NCBI GenBank assembly: GCA_017434755.1
Contig: JAFRER010000008.1
Coordinates: forward strand, 1 to 64,000
DNA length: 64,000 nucleotides
From: Oscillospiraceae bacterium
GTDB lineage: Bacteria > Bacillota > Clostridia > Oscillospirales > Oscillospiraceae
Direction: 5' to 3'
Under the pieces are notes generated by a model that was not told where the DNA came from, ran no database searches, and was given only the letters and a program-made list of their open reading frames with translations. Below are positions 29,683-38,825 of the stretch, in pieces (the stretch's first letter is position 1; each line of letters begins with the position of its first letter). A program made the translations under genes and the position numbers.

Positions 29683-30669
29683 GCTCTTCTGCCTTGCCGC
29701 TTTGACGATTGCGTAGATTGCGCCATATGCAGCGCCGGCCACCGGCCACACGATCCATGTCCGATCCCAGGCGTTGGTGATGAAGCTCCATCCGAGGTAC
29801 CCTGCCGTGACGAGCATCCAGAATGCACCATGGAACCAGCCGTACTTCTTCTCTTCTTCCTTATTTGCGCGGGAGTAGTCACCCTCTTCAAGGAGCTGGT
29901 GGAAGCTGCCCCATATGACGCTCACGCGGACAATGAGGAAAGCTCCGAGAGAAATAATAGCCAGCATCACGCATATGGACACGGCCGCGAGAAAATCATT
30001 TCCATCGAAGATGATCATGGTTGCGAACAGCGGAATCGCTGCAACAACGCAGAGCACGATGCCGATCACAAGCTGACGGCTGAACACAGGCTGGAACCTG
30101 TCCCGGCGCTCGCGTACCATGCCGTCCACTCCATAGAGAGTGTCGATCTTTTCGTGCTCGAGATATTCATATGGCTTGGAGCGGAGACCGGCACTTACGA
30201 AGAGCGCCACCGCGCAGCCGACCAGGACGAACAGGATCAGCAGTCCGATGCCTCCGGCCCTGTTTTCGCTGATCGCGATCTTCCCATACTCCTGTGCTGC
30301 TCCGAGATAAAGCAAAAGCACGGGGGAGAGTATGCACAGCAGCACGCCGAGTGCGATACGCGGGGCATTATACTCCCGCACACGCAGAAATGAGGTGGCC
30401 TCCTCGAGGGAAACAGTGCGAAGGCGGCTGTCCGTGTCGACGATCTCACCGCCGGTCGGAACGGGAAGTTCCATGTCGTCCTTGAGCAGGTAGTCCGTGC
30501 TCACGCCGAAGATCTCCGAAAGCTTCACGAGCCTTCCCATGTCGGGAACGGATTGCGCGCTTTCCCATTTGGATACGGACTGACGGCTCACGTCCAGCTT
30601 CTCCGCAAGGTCCTCCTGCGACCAGCCGTTCTTTTTTCTCAAATCGATTATCTTATCTGCCAGAATCAT
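29677..30669 (-). CDS. XRE-family regulator with C-terminal membrane domain
   Basis: A 330-aa protein with an N-terminal Cro/CI helix-turn-helix ([21 protein letters not shown], ending [10 protein letters not shown]). Several hydrophobic segments follow: about residues 105-122, 140-160, 200-222, 230-250 and two more near the C-terminus. The layout suggests a membrane-tethered transcription regulator that senses an envelope or ligand signal. The ribosome site is AAAAGGAG. Upstream sequence carries an inverted repeat GCAACC-GCC-GGTTGC (30756-30770) that may be its operator. Confidence 0.85.
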   Translation of the reverse strand: MILADKIIDLRKKNGWSQEDLAEKLDVSRQSVSKWESAQSVPDMGRLVKLSEIFGVSTDYLLKDDMELPVPTGGEIVDTDSRLRTVSLEEATSFLRVREYNAPRIALGVLLCILSPVLLLYLGAAQEYGKIAISENRAGGIGLLILFVLVGCAVALFVSAGLRSKPYEYLEHEKIDTLYGVDGMVRERRDRFQPVFSRQLVIGIVLCVVAAIPLFATMIIFDGNDFLAAVSICVMLAIISLGAFLIVRVSVIWGSFHQLLEEGDYSRANKEEEKKYGWFHGAFWMLVTAGYLGWSFITNAWDRTWIVWPVAGAAYGAIYAIVKAARQKSE

Positions 30670-30953
30670 TTTTCAAAAACTCCTTTTCCGTTTCGGTTGA
30701 GGCAAGAGTAGCAGATAAATGCGTTTACATGCCATAAAGCCGGCTTTGAACTTCCGCAACCGCCGGTTGCAACTGTGATATTATCAGCTTCCGCGGAGCT
30801 TTTCAATCAAAACCGGCTGTAAAAAATGGAGAGTTGTGAATCAGTTGTAAAACATGCGGCGGCGCTGAAAAGCGGGGATGTACAAGCGAGGGAAGCTTTG
30901 TTATTATGAAACCGTACAGGAAAACGAAGCGATCTTCCGGAAAGGAGACGGCC

Positions 30954-32471
30954 ATGAAAAAGATCATTACGTCCATCTGCCTTGTGCTTGTGCTTTCCAT
31001 ACTGCTTTCGACGGCCTGCTTTGCCGATGAGAGCAATTACGACACCCTTGCCGACTGGAACCTGGAGGTGCATGTCCCGGACGGCACCACAGCCGTGCTC
31101 AAAGGAAACTGCTATTATATCTACGCGCAGCACGAGGGGTACATCCCCTATGTGATGATAACCACGTCCCGCTACGACTCGGGGGATAAGTTCATCTCAG
31201 ACTTCACGGCGTCCATGCTGAAGCAATATCCCGATCTGAAGGTGGTCTCCGAGGCCGAAGAAAAGACCATCGGGGACAAACAGTGCACCGAGATCGACTA
31301 TACCTACGGGCTGAGCGGCTATGAAGTGAAAGACCGCAGGATAATCATAGTATATGACGGGCTTACCTATATGTTCGCCTCCAAGGAGATCGAGGCGAGG
31401 GGCGAAACGGTCGGCGGTCTGCTGGAGCAGGTGGTCGCGGAGTGCGAATTCCTCGGAGCCGCCGGAACGGATCTGCCCGGTCTTGACGACAGGCCCACGC
31501 TGCAGGACGCCTATCTCTACAGGCAGGAAGACGGCATGCCGAAGTACTGGCTGGATCTCACAGGATTTATGGCGGACGATATGGTGCTCCACTGCTGGTT
31601 CCGCTCGGGCGAACCCGACTGGTACGAGGCTGTATTCATTCTCGATCTGGATACGGCGGACATCGGAAAGCGCACGGTGGAGATCCATAAGGTCACCGAT
31701 ATCAAAGGCAATGACGTCTCGGAATGGTTCAGCAAGCTGACGGTCCGCCTCTATGACGATCATGTGGAACTCGTGGTGAAAAGAGACAGCAAGACTCTGG
31801 CGGGCGGCGGAGATGACAATATCCTCTCCGGTACCTACAGGATGGATCCCATCGGTGCCGGCATGGTCTATGACTATCACAACGAAGACGGCATGAAGAA
31901 ATACTGGCTGGATTCGGATGGAGAAGACCTGAAACTGCACGCATTGTTCATTTCGGGGGACCCGGAGTATTATGAGGAAGTGTTCACGCTGGATGTTGAT
32001 ACGGCGGAAATGTACGGGGACTATGCGCTGCTGTTCAAAGACGTGTACAGCGATAAAGGCGGGGATGTTTCTGACCGTTTCGAGTTTCTGACGCTGTGCG
32101 AAGTCCAGGGCGCCATACTCATGAATGTGAAGCGTGACGAAAAGACCCTCGCGGGCGGCGCGGGGGACAATATTCTCACAGGTGTATATCTGTTTGAACC
32201 GCGTGCATATCTGCTTCCTATGGAGAACGGCCCGTACAGCGAAGAAGAGCTTGCCGAATGGGCGAGGATCCGCTACTTCTCGGAAAAGGGCTTCTGGGCT
32301 CCCATAGCTGAGGCGGAGAAGAACGCCAACGGGACAATCACGATCCATCTCTATGAGATCACGGAGATCGACGGAGTTGAACATACCGCCACTTCCGCGT
32401 GGTACACAGTGGACAAATACGGTGACGGCGTGAACGGTATCACGGGAGAAACGGTAACGCTCTGCCGCTGA
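30954..32471 (+). CDS. secreted protein with two tandem ~110-aa repeats
   Basis: Function not recognised. The start is the ATG after AAAGGAG, giving 505 aa with a signal peptide (MKKII...ACFA, cleavage near residue 24; a lipoprotein-like STAC is present but atypical). Residues 30-170 form a domain of the kind seen in extracytoplasmic PsbP-like or DUF1795-like proteins. Two homologous units follow at about 187-297 and 305-416. Each starts with EDGM-KYWLD and ends KTLAGG-DNIL-G-Y, with a VFxLDxDTA core. A final domain of about 80 residues closes the protein. Probably an extracellular sensor or binding protein. Confidence 0.7.
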   Translation: MKKIITSICLVLVLSILLSTACFADESNYDTLADWNLEVHVPDGTTAVLKGNCYYIYAQHEGYIPYVMITTSRYDSGDKFISDFTASMLKQYPDLKVVSEAEEKTIGDKQCTEIDYTYGLSGYEVKDRRIIIVYDGLTYMFASKEIEARGETVGGLLEQVVAECEFLGAAGTDLPGLDDRPTLQDAYLYRQEDGMPKYWLDLTGFMADDMVLHCWFRSGEPDWYEAVFILDLDTADIGKRTVEIHKVTDIKGNDVSEWFSKLTVRLYDDHVELVVKRDSKTLAGGGDDNILSGTYRMDPIGAGMVYDYHNEDGMKKYWLDSDGEDLKLHALFISGDPEYYEEVFTLDVDTAEMYGDYALLFKDVYSDKGGDVSDRFEFLTLCEVQGAILMNVKRDEKTLAGGAGDNILTGVYLFEPRAYLLPMENGPYSEEELAEWARIRYFSEKGFWAPIAEAEKNANGTITIHLYEITEIDGVEHTATSAWYTVDKYGDGVNGITGETVTLCR

Positions 32472-32495
32472 AACAGTGCTTTGAAAAAGGAAAAT

Positions 32496-32515
32496 GCCCC
32501 CTCTCCGGAGGGGGC
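32496..32515. terminator. bidirectional terminator
   Basis: GCCCCCTC / GAGGGGGC stem with loop TCCG between convergent genes. The minus-strand side is followed by ATTTTCCTTTT, so it mainly serves the HTH gene. Confidence 0.75.
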
Positions 32516-32533
32516 ATGATCATTTATGCGGGT

Positions 32534-33088
32534 TTATTTCTTCTTTCCGCCGAGCATCTCCATTACACCGGGAAGCAGAGAAGAAAGAAGGTCGTTTGCA
32601 CCGGTCGCCTCGCCCTTGAGGACGCTGACGGCGGCCTTTTTCGTGTCGGAATCAGCCGCGCGGTAGAGCTCCACCAGCTTCTTCTCGGTAGCGGTCAGCT
32701 TCATGGTGGTGCCGGAGCTGCTGGTCGTGGTCTTTTTCGCGGTTGAGGAAGTTGAAGAGGTCTTCTTGGCCGCAGAGGAGGTGGATGACGTTTTCTTTGC
32801 CGCGGTCGAAGTCGAGGAGGTCTTCTTTGCTGCGGAAGTTGTGGATGTGGTCTTCTTTGCCGCGGAAGCGCTTATGTTCTTCGGCGCTTCGAGCAGAGAT
32901 TTCTGCGTCACGCCGAGGACTTTCGCTATCTCCTTGAGCTGGGCCTGAGTGAGGTCCTTCTCGCCTCTTTCGACCTTGCCTATGTCAGTAGCGGAAACGC
33001 CGTCTATCTTCCTTGCGAGGGATTCCTGAGAGAGACCTGCCGCAGTGCGGGCCTCTTTTATCAACACGCCGACTTTTTTTGCTGCCAT
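32534..33088 (-). CDS. HTH protein with Ala/Lys/Ser/Thr repeats
   Basis: A 184-aa protein. Residues 5-66 are an XRE helix-turn-helix (GLSQESLARKI, VSATDIGKVERGE). Residues 75-124 are five decapeptide repeats, S/T-A-A-K-K-T-S-S-T-S, resembling the tails of histone H1 and of bacterial H1-like nucleoid proteins. Residues 128-184 form a compact C-terminal domain, LTATEKKLVELYRAADSD, ending in lysines. The ribosome site is GGAGG and the gene has its own promoter. A DNA-binding or nucleoid-associated regulator is likely; no close characterised relative is recognised. Confidence 0.8.
   Translation of the reverse strand: MAAKKVGVLIKEARTAAGLSQESLARKIDGVSATDIGKVERGEKDLTQAQLKEIAKVLGVTQKSLLEAPKNISASAAKKTTSTTSAAKKTSSTSTAAKKTSSTSSAAKKTSSTSSTAKKTTTSSSGTTMKLTATEKKLVELYRAADSDTKKAAVSVLKGEATGANDLLSSLLPGVMEMLGGKKK
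32717..32866 (-). repeat. 30-bp tandem repeat inside the HTH gene
   Basis: Five in-frame 30-bp units encode the decapeptide repeats of the HTH protein. Unit number could vary between strains by slippage or recombination. Confidence 0.85.
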
Positions 33089-33128
33089 TGTTTGGATCCT
33101 CCGTTTTTACTTGTTTTTTGATGATACA

Positions 33129-33158
33129 ACTATAACAAAAAGCCTTTGCATATTGCAA
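33129..33158 (-). promoter_or_regulatory. promoter of the HTH-repeat gene
   Basis: TTGCAA (33153-33158) and TATAGT (33129-33134) on the minus strand with an 18-bp spacer. Confidence 0.6.
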
Positions 33159-33187
33159 CAGGTAATGAATAAAAAAAGCCCGCGGAG

Positions 33188-33216
33188 TTGGAATCGTGCG
33201 GAAGCTGTGGTATGAT
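33188..33216 (+). promoter_or_regulatory. promoter of the Nudix gene
   Basis: TTGGAA (33188-33193), 17-bp spacer, TATGAT (33211-33216), about 30 bp before the GTG start. Confidence 0.65.
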
Positions 33217-33248
33217 TGGACGGAAAGAAAAGAAAGGTGGAATGTGTT

Positions 33249-33821
33249 GTGAGATTCGATGCCGAAAAAGAAAAAAAAGAGCTCGGTGAGCGGAAAGTGG
33301 ATTCGAAGGAGATCTTCGACGGGGTGATCCTCCATGTATTCCGGGACAGCGTCCGCCTTCCCAACGGTGATATAACGGGCAGGGAAGTCATCCGCCACGT
33401 AGGCGCCGTGTGCGTCATCCCCGTCACGGATGACGGCATGGTGTATGTGGAAAGGCAATACAGGTATCCTGTTGACTCCGTCATTACGGAGATCCCCGCA
33501 GGCAAGCTCGACTCCCCGGAGGAGGACCGGCTCTCCGCAGCAAAGAGGGAACTGATCGAGGAGACCGGCATCACGGCGGACAGCTGGCTGGATCTGGGCG
33601 ATTTCTATTCTGCTGCTGCCTACAGCGATGAGAAGATCACCATGTATCTCGCACGTGGGCTGCACCGGGGCGAGCAGCATCTTGATAAAGGGGAATTCCT
33701 CAACGTTGTGCAGGTGCCGCTGGAGGAGCTGCTGCAGGATGTTATGGACGGGAAAATACCGGACGGCAAAACGCAGATGGCCATTCTCAAGGCTGCCAAG
33801 GCGATCGAAATGGGCCTGTAA
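33249..33821 (+). CDS. Nudix hydrolase, ADP-ribose pyrophosphatase type
   Basis: Hydrolyses ADP-ribose or a related nucleotide sugar. The start chosen is GTG 8 nt after AGGTGG, giving 190 aa; an upstream in-frame TTG lies within the promoter. The Nudix box is GKLDSPEEDRLSAAKREL followed by IEETGI. It has one residue more between the first Gly and the REL than the textbook GX5EX7REUXEEXGU. The domain before it (RQYRYPVDSVITEIPAG) is typical of NudF. It is monocistronic. Confidence 0.9.
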   Translation: MRFDAEKEKKELGERKVDSKEIFDGVILHVFRDSVRLPNGDITGREVIRHVGAVCVIPVTDDGMVYVERQYRYPVDSVITEIPAGKLDSPEEDRLSAAKRELIEETGITADSWLDLGDFYSAAAYSDEKITMYLARGLHRGEQHLDKGEFLNVVQVPLEELLQDVMDGKIPDGKTQMAILKAAKAIEMGL

Positions 33822-33830
33822 AACAGAAAA

Positions 33831-33863
33831 AGGACCGGGACGAAAGTCCCGGTCCTTTTTTTT
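33831..33863. terminator. bidirectional terminator
   Basis: AGGACCGGGAC / GTCCCGGTCCT stem with GAAA loop, T tract on the plus strand and an A tract (T on the minus strand) on the other side. It serves the Nudix gene and purF. Confidence 0.93.
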
Positions 33864-33871
33864 CAGAGCAT

Positions 33872-35323
33872 TTAATCCCGAAACCGTTCTGACAGTTTCA
33901 GCTCAAAGCGGTTCTTTCTCGTATCGGCCGGTATTTTCGTCGGATACCGGCCATCGAAACAGGCACTGCAGTAATTCTGGCTCCCTGACAATTCTGACAG
34001 GCTTTGATTCGGCAGAAAGCCGAGAGAGTCGGCTCCGATGATCTTCGCGATCTCGGATGCGGAATAGTGACAGGAGATCAGATTATCCTTTGAATCGATA
34101 TCCGTTCCGTAAAAGCAGGGAAACAGGAACGGCGGGGCGGAGACACGCATATGTATCTCTTGTGCGCCGGCTTCCCTAAGCAGTGAAACGATATGACCGC
34201 TCGTAGTTCCCCGGACGATCGAGTCATCGATCAGAACAAGGCGTTTACCTTTAACGACTTCTTCGACAGCGGACAGCTTGATAGTTACCTGATTCAGCCT
34301 GTCATCCGGACAGATGAACGTCCTGCCGATATATTTGTTTTTTATAAGACCGATGCCATAAGGGATACCGGATTCCCTGCTGTAGCCGAGTGCGGCGTCC
34401 AGACCTGAGTCGGGGACGCCTATGACGATATCCGCGTCAACAAGATGTGTCTTTGCAAGTATCTTTCCTGCACTGACACGAGCCGCATGTACCGACCGTC
34501 CGTCTATCAGGGAATCGGGACGGGCAAAATATATATACTCGAACACACAGAGTTTTTTCTGCTTTGTATTGCAGTGTTCTCGGAGGGAACGGATTCCTTC
34601 CCGGCTGAATACCAGAATCTCGCCGGGATCGACATCCCGGATGAACTGAGCCCCGACCGCCTTCAGAGCACAGCTTTCGGAGGCTACAATATATGTGCCT
34701 TCTTCTGTCCTGCCGTAACAGAGCGGGCGGAAACCGTACGGATCTCTGGCGCAGATCAGTTTCTGCGGTGACATGAGCACCAGAGAATAAGCGCCCTCCA
34801 GCGTATTCATGGCGCGGCTGAGAGCCTCTTCAATGGAAGACGCGGTAAGGCGTTCCTTTGTAACGATGTATGCAATGGTCTCTGTATCGCTCGAGGTGTG
34901 GAAGATAGCCCCGTTGAGTTCCAGCTCCGAGCGAAGTTCTGCCGCATTGGAGAGATTGCCGTTATGGGCGATCGCCATCCGGCCTTTCTGGTGATTCACT
35001 TCGATCGGCTGGCAGTTGTTGCGGTTTGTTGCCCCGGTAGTTCCGTAGCGGGTGTGGGCTACAGCCATCGTTGCCGCGGGTAAAGAAGCCAGAGTATCCT
35101 TCGTGAACACTTCACTTATAAGCCCGAGATCCTTGTGAGATACGAACAGGCCGTCGTCATTGACGGTGATGCCGCAGCTTTCCTGACCACGATGCTGAAG
35201 GGCGTACAGACCCAGATAGCAGATGCCTGCGACATCTGCCGGCTTATCCGACATTACTCCGAACACACCGCATTCTTCGTGAATGTGTGCTGCGGGAGCA
35301 CAGCAAAGATCATTCTTCAGCAT
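33872..35323 (-). CDS. purF: amidophosphoribosyltransferase
   Basis: First committed step of purine synthesis, turning PRPP and glutamine into phosphoribosylamine. The 483-aa form begins with a 17-residue propeptide, [17 protein letters not shown], which is cut to expose nucleophile C18 (CGVFGV). The PRPP loop is [11 protein letters not shown]. Cysteines in [21 protein letters not shown] and YCSACF match the Bacillus-type Fe-S enzyme, an oxygen-sensitive form. The start overlaps the purC end by 14 bp, so translation is coupled. Confidence 0.97.
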   Translation of the reverse strand: MLKNDLCCAPAAHIHEECGVFGVMSDKPADVAGICYLGLYALQHRGQESCGITVNDDGLFVSHKDLGLISEVFTKDTLASLPAATMAVAHTRYGTTGATNRNNCQPIEVNHQKGRMAIAHNGNLSNAAELRSELELNGAIFHTSSDTETIAYIVTKERLTASSIEEALSRAMNTLEGAYSLVLMSPQKLICARDPYGFRPLCYGRTEEGTYIVASESCALKAVGAQFIRDVDPGEILVFSREGIRSLREHCNTKQKKLCVFEYIYFARPDSLIDGRSVHAARVSAGKILAKTHLVDADIVIGVPDSGLDAALGYSRESGIPYGIGLIKNKYIGRTFICPDDRLNQVTIKLSAVEEVVKGKRLVLIDDSIVRGTTSGHIVSLLREAGAQEIHMRVSAPPFLFPCFYGTDIDSKDNLISCHYSASEIAKIIGADSLGFLPNQSLSELSGSQNYCSACFDGRYPTKIPADTRKNRFELKLSERFRD

Positions 35324-36029
35324 GCGTTTCCAACCTGCGCATCACTTCACGGTATGCGTCTTCAACACCGCCGAGATCCCGGCGGAAGCGATCCTTATCC
35401 AGCTTCTCACCCGTGGCTGTATCCCAAAGGCGGCAGGTATCGGGGCTGATCTCGTCGGCAAGAATGATGCTGCCGTCCGGCAGCCTTCCGAACTCCAGTT
35501 TGAAGTCTATCAGTGTAATGCCGCACTCTTTCCAGAATGACGAAAGCACGCGGTCTGTCTCCAGCGCATAGCGGTGTATCTGCTCGAGTTCCGCCCGATC
35601 GGCCAGCCCGAGAGCCAGCACGCTGTCCGTATTGATAAGCGGATCGCCAAGCTCATCTTTCTTATAAGAATACTCAACCGTCGGTGCTTCAAAACGGATG
35701 CCCTCATCTGTTCCGTAGCGTTTGGAGAATGAACCGGCAGAAACATTCCGGACTATTACCTCCAGCGGCACGATCTCCACTTTCTTCACGAGCGTTTCAC
35801 GATCGGAGAGCTCCCGGACATAATGCGTCGGGATCCCGGCCTTTTCGAGCCTTTGCATCATGTGGTTGCTCATGCGGTTGTTGATAACGCCTTTTCCCTG
35901 GATCGTCCCTTTTTTGAGCCCGTTAAAAGCGGTTGCGTCATCCTTGTAGCTGACGATCAGCAGTTCAGGATCATCTGTTGCATAAACTTTTTTTGCCTTG
36001 CCTTCATAGATCTGCTCCCGTTTCTCCAT
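35310..36029 (-). CDS. purC: SAICAR synthetase
   Basis: Joins CAIR and aspartate in purine synthesis, 239 aa. The start follows AAAAGGAG; six more codons upstream overlap that site. Motifs are [27 protein letters not shown] and the late [16 protein letters not shown]. The order purC-purF is common, but purL, purM and the rest of the pathway are not in the window. Confidence 0.96.
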   Translation of the reverse strand: MEKREQIYEGKAKKVYATDDPELLIVSYKDDATAFNGLKKGTIQGKGVINNRMSNHMMQRLEKAGIPTHYVRELSDRETLVKKVEIVPLEVIVRNVSAGSFSKRYGTDEGIRFEAPTVEYSYKKDELGDPLINTDSVLALGLADRAELEQIHRYALETDRVLSSFWKECGITLIDFKLEFGRLPDGSIILADEISPDTCRLWDTATGEKLDKDRFRRDLGGVEDAYREVMRRLETHAEE

Positions 36030-36077
36030 GGCTGTTCTCCTTTTCATAATTTGCGGATGCTGGGGGCATCCTGTGCT

Positions 36078-36809
36078 TCAAGGCTGATCGAATGTGCTTA
36101 TGGGGCGGCGTTTATGCTCGCTTCTGCTGTGGAATCTGTCGATTATCGCTTTGTCCTCGGGCAGGGCTGAACCTTCAAGGATCCATCTGTCGATGGCGGC
36201 ATAGGTCACACCCATTTCGCTTTCATCCGTCTGTGTATCAAACAGACCTGCGGAGGGAGCCTTCTCCTGCAGAAACTGCGGTGCTCCCAGCCAGGCAAGA
36301 AACGCATAGATCTCTGTGACCGTCAGGTCAGCGATCGGATTGAAGTCATGAGCGCCGTCTCCCCATTTGGTGAAGTAGCCCATATAGGCTTCACTGCGGT
36401 TACCGGTCCCGGCGACGACGCGGTTTTCAGCCGCAGCAATGGCATAAAGAGTTATCATGCGAAGCCGAGGAGCAATGTTGATGCGTGCCGCGTCGTTAAG
36501 TTTGCATACGCCGTTGAGCACGTCCAGTTCTTGTGTCCGCACCCCGGAAAGGTCAACTGTACGGGTTTCGATCTCATGCTGCTCTGCGATGATCCTGGCG
36601 TCGGCGGCATCAAGAGAATAGTTACGGCTGGAACCGCAGGGCATGATGATGCCGAGCGTGTTATCGCAGGCCGACTTGCAGAGTATGCCGACCAGTGCGC
36701 TGTCCTTTCCGCCGGAATTACCGTAGACGATTCCGGATGCCCCGGCGCTTTCCACGAAACTGCGGATGTAGTCAACGCGCTTTTTGAACTCGTCCTCGAA
36801 GTATCTCAT
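36078..36809 (-). CDS. nadE: ammonia-dependent NAD synthase
   Basis: Amidates nicotinate adenine dinucleotide to NAD, 243 aa. The P-loop is YGNSGGKDSALVG, and the substrate region is GTGNRSEAYMGYFTKWGDGAHDFNP. No glutaminase domain is present, so free ammonia is the nitrogen donor. That fits its place directly after the ammonium transporter gene, 52 bp away, and before purC. The ribosome site is AAGGAGG. Confidence 0.95.
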   Translation of the reverse strand: MRYFEDEFKKRVDYIRSFVESAGASGIVYGNSGGKDSALVGILCKSACDNTLGIIMPCGSSRNYSLDAADARIIAEQHEIETRTVDLSGVRTQELDVLNGVCKLNDAARINIAPRLRMITLYAIAAAENRVVAGTGNRSEAYMGYFTKWGDGAHDFNPIADLTVTEIYAFLAWLGAPQFLQEKAPSAGLFDTQTDESEMGVTYAAIDRWILEGSALPEDKAIIDRFHSRSEHKRRPISTFDQP

Positions 36810-36861
36810 TTTCTCCTCCTTTTCGATTTTTCAGCTGCTTTACGGGTGTATTGCTGATGAT

Positions 36862-38547
36862 TCAGATCTCCGGGATCTGCAGGGCGTCGTAGCCGGATTC
36901 TCCTGTGCGGATACGGACGACGTCCTCAACGTCATAAATGAATATCTTGCCGTCGCCGATCTGGCCGGTATGCAGAGCGGCGTTGGCAGCGGCAACAACA
37001 AGTTCCGGATCGACCTTGGAAACGACGATATCGACCTGCAGTTTCGGTGTAAGGTGCATGCTCATTTCAATGCCGCGGTACTGGCCCGATTTCCCTTTCT
37101 GCGTACCGCAGCCCATGACATTGGTAACCGTCATTCCGGTGACCCCTATGCCCGCCATGGTGTCGCGAAGCGTTCCGAAACGCTCCTCATCGCAGAGAAT
37201 GCGCACGAGGGTGTAACGCTTCTGCCCAACAGGAGTCTCACGAAGTCCTGAGGAAAGAGTCAGCGGGAAAGGCACGAGCCCCTCTGTATCGACAGGGCCG
37301 TCGGAATGAACGCCGAGCGTGGACTCAATTGGCAGAAAGTCGGCGTAGGCGTTGGCAAGACCATGCTCCGTAATGTCCAGACCTTCGATCTCTTCTTCCA
37401 TGCCTGCCCGCAGACCGACGGTCCTGTCGATCAGCTTGAACAGCGGGATCATGCACAGAACCGTATAAGTACCGACCGTGAGCACGCCGAGACACTGCAC
37501 GCCGAGCTGGCGGAATCCGCCTCCGTAAAAAAGTCCTTTTGACCCGTAGATCTCATTGCAGGCAAACAGTCCGACAGCGATCGTTCCCCATATGCCGTTG
37601 ACACAGTGGACTGCCACCGCGCCGACAGGATCGTCTATGTGAAACCGGATATCGAGTATTTCAACCGCCAGATCAACTATAATACCGGAAACGATGCCGA
37701 TGAACGCGGCACCCAGAGCATCCACACTGGCACATCCTGCGGTGACGGCGACTAGGCCGGCGAGGGAGGCGTTAAGGCACATGGACACATCCGGCTTCCC
37801 GTTTTTCAGCCAGGTGAACAGCATGCAGGTGACGGTCGCAACCGCCGGGGCGATAGTGGTCGTGCCGAAGATGCGGGCCATCTCCCCGACGTCCGCTGCC
37901 GCAGCGCCGTTGAAGCCGTACCAGGCGAACCAGAGGATAAAGACACCCAGCGCCCCGAGTGTGACGGAATGACCGGGGATAGCGTTGGAAGAAAGCTTTC
38001 CGTCAGGCCCGCGCGTGTATTTCCCGATGCGCGGGCCAAGGATTGCCGCGCCGACCAGGGCGGACAGACCGCCGACCATATGGATGGCGCAGGAACCGGC
38101 AAAATCAATGAAGCCGAGTCTGCTCAGCCATCCACCGCCCCAGATCCAGCCGGCTTCTATCGGATATATCACAAGGCTTATTACTGCGGAATAGAGGCAG
38201 TATGCTGCAAACTTCGTGCGTTCAGCCATTGCTCCCGAGACAATGGTGGCCGCAGTGGCGCAGAAAACAAGCTGGAAAACAAAGTTTGACCAGTCGAAAG
38301 CGGAGAAGTTTGTGAACATGCTCCAGTCCGGCCGGCCGATCAGACCGGCAGCCCCATGCTGACCCATCATCAGCCCGTAGCCGAGAAGAAAGAACATAAC
38401 CGTTCCGATACAGAAATCCATGAGGTTCTTCATGATGATGTTTCCGGCGTTCTTGGCTCTGGTAAAACCTGTCTCAACCATGGCGAAGCCGCACTGCATG
38501 AAGAACACCAGCACCGCACCGATAAGAAACCAGACCGACATGTTCAT
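36862..38547 (-). CDS. ammonium transporter fused to a P-II regulatory domain
   Basis: A 561-aa protein; the start follows GGAGG, and twelve upstream codons overlap that site. Residues 1 to about 400 are an Amt channel with the two pore histidines in CAIHMVGG and VAVHCVNG and the usual 11 helices. After a linker, residues 450-561 are a complete P-II (GlnB/GlnK) domain: KRYTLVRILCDEERF, a T-loop GCGTQKGKSGQYRGIEM with the conserved tyrosine, and the B-loop HTGQIGDGKIFI. The sensor that normally plugs AmtB as a separate protein is here covalently attached. nadE is downstream. Confidence 0.95.
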   Translation of the reverse strand: MNMSVWFLIGAVLVFFMQCGFAMVETGFTRAKNAGNIIMKNLMDFCIGTVMFFLLGYGLMMGQHGAAGLIGRPDWSMFTNFSAFDWSNFVFQLVFCATAATIVSGAMAERTKFAAYCLYSAVISLVIYPIEAGWIWGGGWLSRLGFIDFAGSCAIHMVGGLSALVGAAILGPRIGKYTRGPDGKLSSNAIPGHSVTLGALGVFILWFAWYGFNGAAAADVGEMARIFGTTTIAPAVATVTCMLFTWLKNGKPDVSMCLNASLAGLVAVTAGCASVDALGAAFIGIVSGIIVDLAVEILDIRFHIDDPVGAVAVHCVNGIWGTIAVGLFACNEIYGSKGLFYGGGFRQLGVQCLGVLTVGTYTVLCMIPLFKLIDRTVGLRAGMEEEIEGLDITEHGLANAYADFLPIESTLGVHSDGPVDTEGLVPFPLTLSSGLRETPVGQKRYTLVRILCDEERFGTLRDTMAGIGVTGMTVTNVMGCGTQKGKSGQYRGIEMSMHLTPKLQVDIVVSKVDPELVVAAANAALHTGQIGDGKIFIYDVEDVVRIRTGESGYDALQIPEI

Positions 38548-38560
38548 AACACATTCCTCC

Positions 38561-38639
38561 GTAAAAAAATAAAAAGACGGCAAGGATCCTGTGCTTTTCG
38601 CCGGGTTCCGTTGCCTTCTGGATGTGTCGGGAGCAAGGT
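38561..38639 (-). promoter_or_regulatory. putative transcription attenuator in the amt leader
   Basis: On the minus strand the leader contains GGCAACGGA (complement of 607-615) pairing with TCCTTGCC (complement of 579-586), followed by a T tract (complement of 38561-38575). That hairpin would stop transcription just before the ribosome site. An upstream ACCTTGC (complement of 38633-38639) can pair with the same GGCAACGG segment, giving a competing structure. Confidence 0.5.
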
Positions 38640-38654
38640 TTTAATATGTCGGGA

Positions 38655-38683
38655 ATTATAGTTTAGCCATAAATGAAAGTCAA
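38655..38683 (-). promoter_or_regulatory. amt promoter
   Basis: TTGACT (38678-38683) and TATAAT (38655-38660) on the minus strand with a 17-bp spacer; the predicted leader is about 100 nt. Confidence 0.85.
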
Positions 38684-38783
38684 GGTCACAACTATACGAG
38701 TAAAATATGATAATGGCAAAGTTATACATATTTAGTTTAAATTGTCTTTTTAAAACGTTAGGCTCCTGACCTTGAAATAAAAA

Positions 38784-38809
38784 AGAACCAGGACGAAAGT
38801 CCCGGCTCT
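38784..38809 (-). terminator. transketolase operon terminator
   Basis: AGAACCAGGAC / GTCCCGGCTCT with GAAA loop; on the minus strand GU pairs complete the stem and TTTTTT follows. Its core resembles the purF/Nudix terminator at 33831. Confidence 0.8.
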
Positions 38810-38825
38810 TTTGTCTGCTTTATGC

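Noticed and set aside
38600..38640. ANTAR-type dual hairpins with AnnGnn hexaloops in the amt leader
   Set aside because: I looked for the A1/G4 hexaloop pair known from nitrogen-regulated Clostridia leaders and found only the terminator and competing arm, not the dual hairpins.
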